Positions 31,132 through 34,330 of a DNA stretch of 34,330 nt are shown here, piece by piece (the first letter of the stretch is position 1; each line of letters starts with the position of its first letter). A program made the position numbers and the translations under genes. Source of the stretch: Lentisphaerota bacterium (GTDB lineage Bacteria > Verrucomicrobiota > Lentisphaeria > Victivallales > Victivallaceae); the NCBI GenBank assembly GCA_015061885.1, contig SUVS01000032.1, forward strand, positions 1 to 34,330, given 5' to 3'. Below the pieces are notes generated by a model that made no database searches, was not told where the DNA came from, and saw nothing but the letters and a program-made list of their open reading frames with translations.

Positions 31132-33912
31132 TCATAAACCATTTTCCAGCTTGCTTACCGATACATCGTCAAGCGTTAAAAAACTGCCGTTTTTGCCGGA
31201 AACGGTGAACCGTAACGCTATCCATTCATCGGGATTTATGGTGTATAGACAGCTGTAAAACTTTTGTTTACCAGAAAGCACCGCTTTGTGGATCTGCTGT
31301 GTGGAGAAAAATTTCCGGCGGTAACCGTATTTGGCTCTGGCATCTTTGGTATCGTTGTAACGGACGGCATAAACATTCACCGTACCTTTGCCGGTGGCTC
31401 GGAATGTTACTTTGATCTTGCGGGCAACGGGCTGCTGATTGAGTTCCGGATGGGTCAGAAACTGGTAAATATGACTGCCGGGAACCAGTTTAATGGCATT
31501 TGATGCACCGGAATTGATGATTTTACAATTTTTGCAAAGCCACTTTTCCGGAGCATCTTTGGCGTTCAGATTTTCAAAAGAACCGTTTTTCAACAGCGGC
31601 GAGCCGATGACCACGCCCCGGTAATTTACCGTATCACGCAATGCAGTTCCATCAAGGCTCAAACACCGGTTGCCGTCAAGGCTCCGGGCAACATGCAGTT
31701 TCCACACGGCACCGCGTTCGGCAATTCCGAGCCTGGCAAGCGGAATTTTAACTTCCATACAATATCCGGTGCGGTAAGGTTTGACTGCGGCGGCAATCTT
31801 TTTGCGGCTTCTTGGCAAACTGACCTCGCCCAATGTGCCGTCGCTGTTTACATAAACCGAATAACACTCTCCGGCGGCAGTCGGCGGCACAATAAAAAAT
31901 GCAATACGCTCATTGGCAGAGTATCCTTTATCCGGAGTTTCAGCGATCAAGCGGAAATATAAATTATGTTTGTCAGAAAGGAGCGATAAAACAGTTTTTC
32001 CCGCTTTTCTGTTTCTGCTGTTTTTGCCTTTACCGCCGATGGCAATATACTTGAAATCCGTTGTATGCCATGCCCGGAACCACTCCGAATCGTCGGGGTT
32101 TCCGTCAATTTTTACCGTTCCGACTCTGACGGGGGCGTAAGATGTTTTATCCGGCTTGCGTCGCAGAGTCTTATTGGGCTGGATCCAATATCGGTTCAGC
32201 CAATCGCGGTCATCTTTCAGCCGTCCGCGTAAAATCGGGTCATCGCCCGCAAGTTTTTCTGCCGCTTTGAGCAATGTTAAGAGTTCAGCTTCAGTTCCCG
32301 GTGCCGACAAAAGCCTTTCCCGCCGCTGATCGCCGGTCGGATAACCGAAACAATACGATGAATTGTTCCAGAGTTTGCGGCGGAGATCGTGGTACTTTTT
32401 CATTGCCGGATAGGCTTTGCCGTAATATTTGCTTTCCACATCTTTTAAAATTTCTTCCGGATCAAGTTCCGGGTTCCAGAGCAATTTACCTGCCACGCAA
32501 TACCATTGCCAGTTGGAGTTGGCTCGATCGGCACGGTAATCGATTTCGCCCTTCTTCACCGGCGGCCAGAAGCGGGCATCGGCAAAGCGTATCTCTTCTT
32601 TCCACCCCTCCAGACCGAGTTCCCGGTAAAACCGGAGATCCTTACACAAAATTTCTTCCATACAGCCGTAAAGTACCGGGGTGCAGTTGGCGTATTCATA
32701 AACTTTCATGCGTGAAGAGATCTTACGCCATGCTTTTATAAGCTCCAACTGCCTGACATTCCTCAAACAGCCCGGATCCCGCAACTCATGCCCGTAACAT
32801 CTGCCGTGCGTACAATAATAAATCAGTGTGCGAGGGTCATATTTAACATTTTCCGGGATCGTCCGGTAGGTATGATAAGCCCATGCCTCCAACCGGGCAT
32901 CGGGATATTTTTTGTAGATTTCCGCCATGATCTTTACCGCAACTTTGTGAAAGCGGCTGGATACATTTATATAATCAAACGCACCATCACCATCGAGCTT
33001 GCGGCAATTCGGGCACTCGCACCAGCCACTCGTAGTATCGAGCATGCCGAAAAGATAAGTTATTTTGTTGGGCGGCACAGTTTTATAAATATCTTCAATA
33101 TACTTCTGCACCCGCTTCTGCACTTGCTGATTGGAAATGCAAATTTGTTTACCCTTTACGCGTTTGCCGTTCTGCAACGCAAAATATTCGGGGTGCTGTT
33201 CAAAAAGTTTTTCATGTACGGGGTGGTAAAATCCGCCATGCCCGCCGGTGCCGACCGAAAGCGAAGAACAGCGTTCCAGATAAAATGGTTCCTGAAACGC
33301 CCGCTTGTAATTCCACGGCGGATTGATTTGGAATCCCTGCCGCACAGCCAGAGTCTGACCGTTGACCGGAGTTTTGCCGGTAGCCCCGGAATGGGTGAGC
33401 TGCCGGTAGCGGAATACCGGCACCCTCACGATTTCAAAATCCTTGAATCGAAGTTTGGTATTTTCGGGCACATACTCATAAGCATCTTCCGGAGTAGCGG
33501 CACGGAACCACCTTACGCCAATTTTTTCCTCCAGAAAAGCGTACACTCCATAAAGCTCCCCTACCCGGTCTTTGCCGACGATATAGAGTTTATCGCCCGA
33601 ACAGACAATAGCAAAAGCATCCGGAGTAGCGGCAGCGGCAAGTTTTTCTGCCGCCGCGGCAGGAAGTGTTTTTACATCATTCAATGTACCAATAATGATT
33701 TGCGACGGAGCTGTACTGCTGTTTTTGACCACCGCCGGTTTGATCGAGCCGGCGGTGAAAATATATTCAGCCAATTCGCGGGCGGCAAAAAGCGTAGATG
33801 CCCCGGCGTTTGAACCGGTAACGATTTGAGTATTTTCAGAAATTTCAAAAGCCGCCACCCGGCAAAACGGAAAACCAATCAATACTGCCAGTAATAATAA
33901 AAAAATTTTCAT
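31132..33912 (-). CDS. Secreted DUF4838 carbohydrate-active protein
   Basis: A 926-residue exported protein, probably acting on polysaccharide. ATG 33912 follows GGAAAG and starts a signal peptide (1-21, ending RVAA). An N-terminal domain like that of alpha-glucuronidases (about 22-130, AARELAEYIF and YGVYAFLEEKIGVRWF) leads into the DUF4838 core (about 180-560), with CISNQQVQKRVQKYI, FGMLDTTSGWCECPNCRKLDG and EAWAYHTYRTIPENV. A CBM9/DOMON-like region follows (VRVGTVKIDGNPDDSEWFRA onward, about 620-800), then a CBM4/9-like end starting KNGSFENL. It is a single-gene unit flanked by inverted repeat copies. Confidence 0.88.
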   Translation of the reverse strand: MKIFLLLLAVLIGFPFCRVAAFEISENTQIVTGSNAGASTLFAARELAEYIFTAGSIKPAVVKNSSTAPSQIIIGTLNDVKTLPAAAAEKLAAAATPDAFAIVCSGDKLYIVGKDRVGELYGVYAFLEEKIGVRWFRAATPEDAYEYVPENTKLRFKDFEIVRVPVFRYRQLTHSGATGKTPVNGQTLAVRQGFQINPPWNYKRAFQEPFYLERCSSLSVGTGGHGGFYHPVHEKLFEQHPEYFALQNGKRVKGKQICISNQQVQKRVQKYIEDIYKTVPPNKITYLFGMLDTTSGWCECPNCRKLDGDGAFDYINVSSRFHKVAVKIMAEIYKKYPDARLEAWAYHTYRTIPENVKYDPRTLIYYCTHGRCYGHELRDPGCLRNVRQLELIKAWRKISSRMKVYEYANCTPVLYGCMEEILCKDLRFYRELGLEGWKEEIRFADARFWPPVKKGEIDYRADRANSNWQWYCVAGKLLWNPELDPEEILKDVESKYYGKAYPAMKKYHDLRRKLWNNSSYCFGYPTGDQRRERLLSAPGTEAELLTLLKAAEKLAGDDPILRGRLKDDRDWLNRYWIQPNKTLRRKPDKTSYAPVRVGTVKIDGNPDDSEWFRAWHTTDFKYIAIGGKGKNSRNRKAGKTVLSLLSDKHNLYFRLIAETPDKGYSANERIAFFIVPPTAAGECYSVYVNSDGTLGEVSLPRSRKKIAAAVKPYRTGYCMEVKIPLARLGIAERGAVWKLHVARSLDGNRCLSLDGTALRDTVNYRGVVIGSPLLKNGSFENLNAKDAPEKWLCKNCKIINSGASNAIKLVPGSHIYQFLTHPELNQQPVARKIKVTFRATGKGTVNVYAVRYNDTKDARAKYGYRRKFFSTQQIHKAVLSGKQKFYSCLYTINPDEWIALRFTVSGKNGSFLTLDDVSVSKLENGL

Positions 33913-34009
33913 AACCACTTTCCGCAAGATTAAATATTTTTCTATAAAGATAGTACAGAACAGCAATATATGCAACCGGAACAAAACAAAAATATAAAAA
34001 AAATTGGAA

Positions 34010-34320
34010 CTGTTGCAAAACTGTTGATGTTGTTTGCCAACAGCTCACGCGGCGGCACGCCGCGAAGGGCGGTCAGCCCCGCGAACGCATGGGAAGGCAG
34101 TTTGCCGGATACATTCCGGCAAACCGAGCGGAAATGTTCCGCGAAGCTGACCGGAGTTGAGCGAAGCCATCCGGCGTTTGAGGACGATTTTGAGCTTTGC
34201 TCAAAATCGCTTAAGGCGGCGTATGCCGCCGCTCTAATTAAAAATCGCCAGGTAACTCGCACTGGATATTGCTGCCGACCGAGCAAGGGGTTCCAAGGGG
34301 ACAATGCAATGCCCCCTTGG
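34010..34320. repeat. GC-rich nested hairpin-array repeat at the right edge
   Basis: At least seven hairpins in about 310 bases: CGCGGCG/CGCCGCG (34048-34064), GTTTGCCGGA/TCCGGCAAAC (34100-34124), GCGGAA/TTCCGC (34128-34142), CGATTTTGAGC/GCTCAAAATCG (34185-34209), GGCGGC/GCCGCC (34215-34230), CCAAGGGG/CCCCTTGG (34293-34320) and a loose CTGTTG/CAACAG (34010-34043). An outer stem CGGTCAGC/GCTGACCG (34070-34077 and 34146-34153) encloses two of them, giving a multi-branched structure. An open frame across it (33942-34304) is repeat-derived and I do not call it a gene. The element may run past the window. Confidence 0.75.
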
Positions 34321-34330
34321 GATGTGCAAG

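Noticed and set aside
33942-34304. Minus-strand frame of 120 codons at the right edge
   Set aside because: It is a translation through the hairpin-array repeat, with no ribosome site; similar frames appear wherever such repeats occur.

Overview
The window looks like chromosome from a Gram-negative member of the PVC group, most likely Lentisphaerota (Victivallales-like). The evidence is a complete Kdo/LPS-export gene set, a planctomycete/lentisphaere-type pseudopilin beginning [20 protein letters not shown], very large secreted carbohydrate-active proteins including a DUF4838 protein, and a GntR regulator with a sugar-binding-type effector domain. This assignment is inferred from gene content; no rRNA is present. 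Every gene I can support, including both tRNAs, lies on the minus strand, so transcription runs from high to low coordinates throughout.

Region by region along transcription. (1) 34330-31010: a GC-rich hairpin-array repeat, the DUF4838 gene, and a diverged inverted copy of the repeat end. (2) 30917-23902: a catabolic-looking block of gntR, a small unknown gene, an orphan pseudopilin, a 1013-aa secreted protein with a discoidin-like domain, and a neutral-ceramidase-like protein. (3) 23829-21742: comEC with a degenerate C-terminal metallo-beta-lactamase-like domain. (4) 21607-19024: rpmF-plsX-fabH, with tRNA-Pro six bases after fabH. (5) 19019-17945: a small accessory patch made of a second hairpin-array repeat family (half copy B, tandem copies C and D) around an AT-rich four-helix-bundle gene. 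(6) 17793-13439: a DUF1835-like gene, then ftsK and a RodZ-like gene. (7) 13425-3135: a long tightly packed run aroQ-accB-accC-asp23-amaP-maf-(membrane protein)-kdsB-kdsA-kdsC-ostA-lptB that ends at a strong terminator. (8) 3040-694: grpE-dnaJ-smpB. (9) 407-1: tRNA-Ser followed by copy A of the tRNA-associated repeat.

The core genes form a coherent envelope set. AccBC, FabH and PlsX feed fatty acid and phospholipid synthesis. KdsA, KdsB and KdsC make activated Kdo. LptB and an unusually long OstA-repeat protein would move LPS outward.

The most unusual material is non-coding. Two unrelated families of modular hairpin arrays are present. One abuts the 3' ends of both tRNA genes, keeps its stems through paired base changes, carries an outward promoter at its far end, and brackets a four-helix-bundle gene as direct repeats. 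The other forms a nested multi-hairpin structure, and its copies lie in inverted orientation on either side of the DUF4838 gene.
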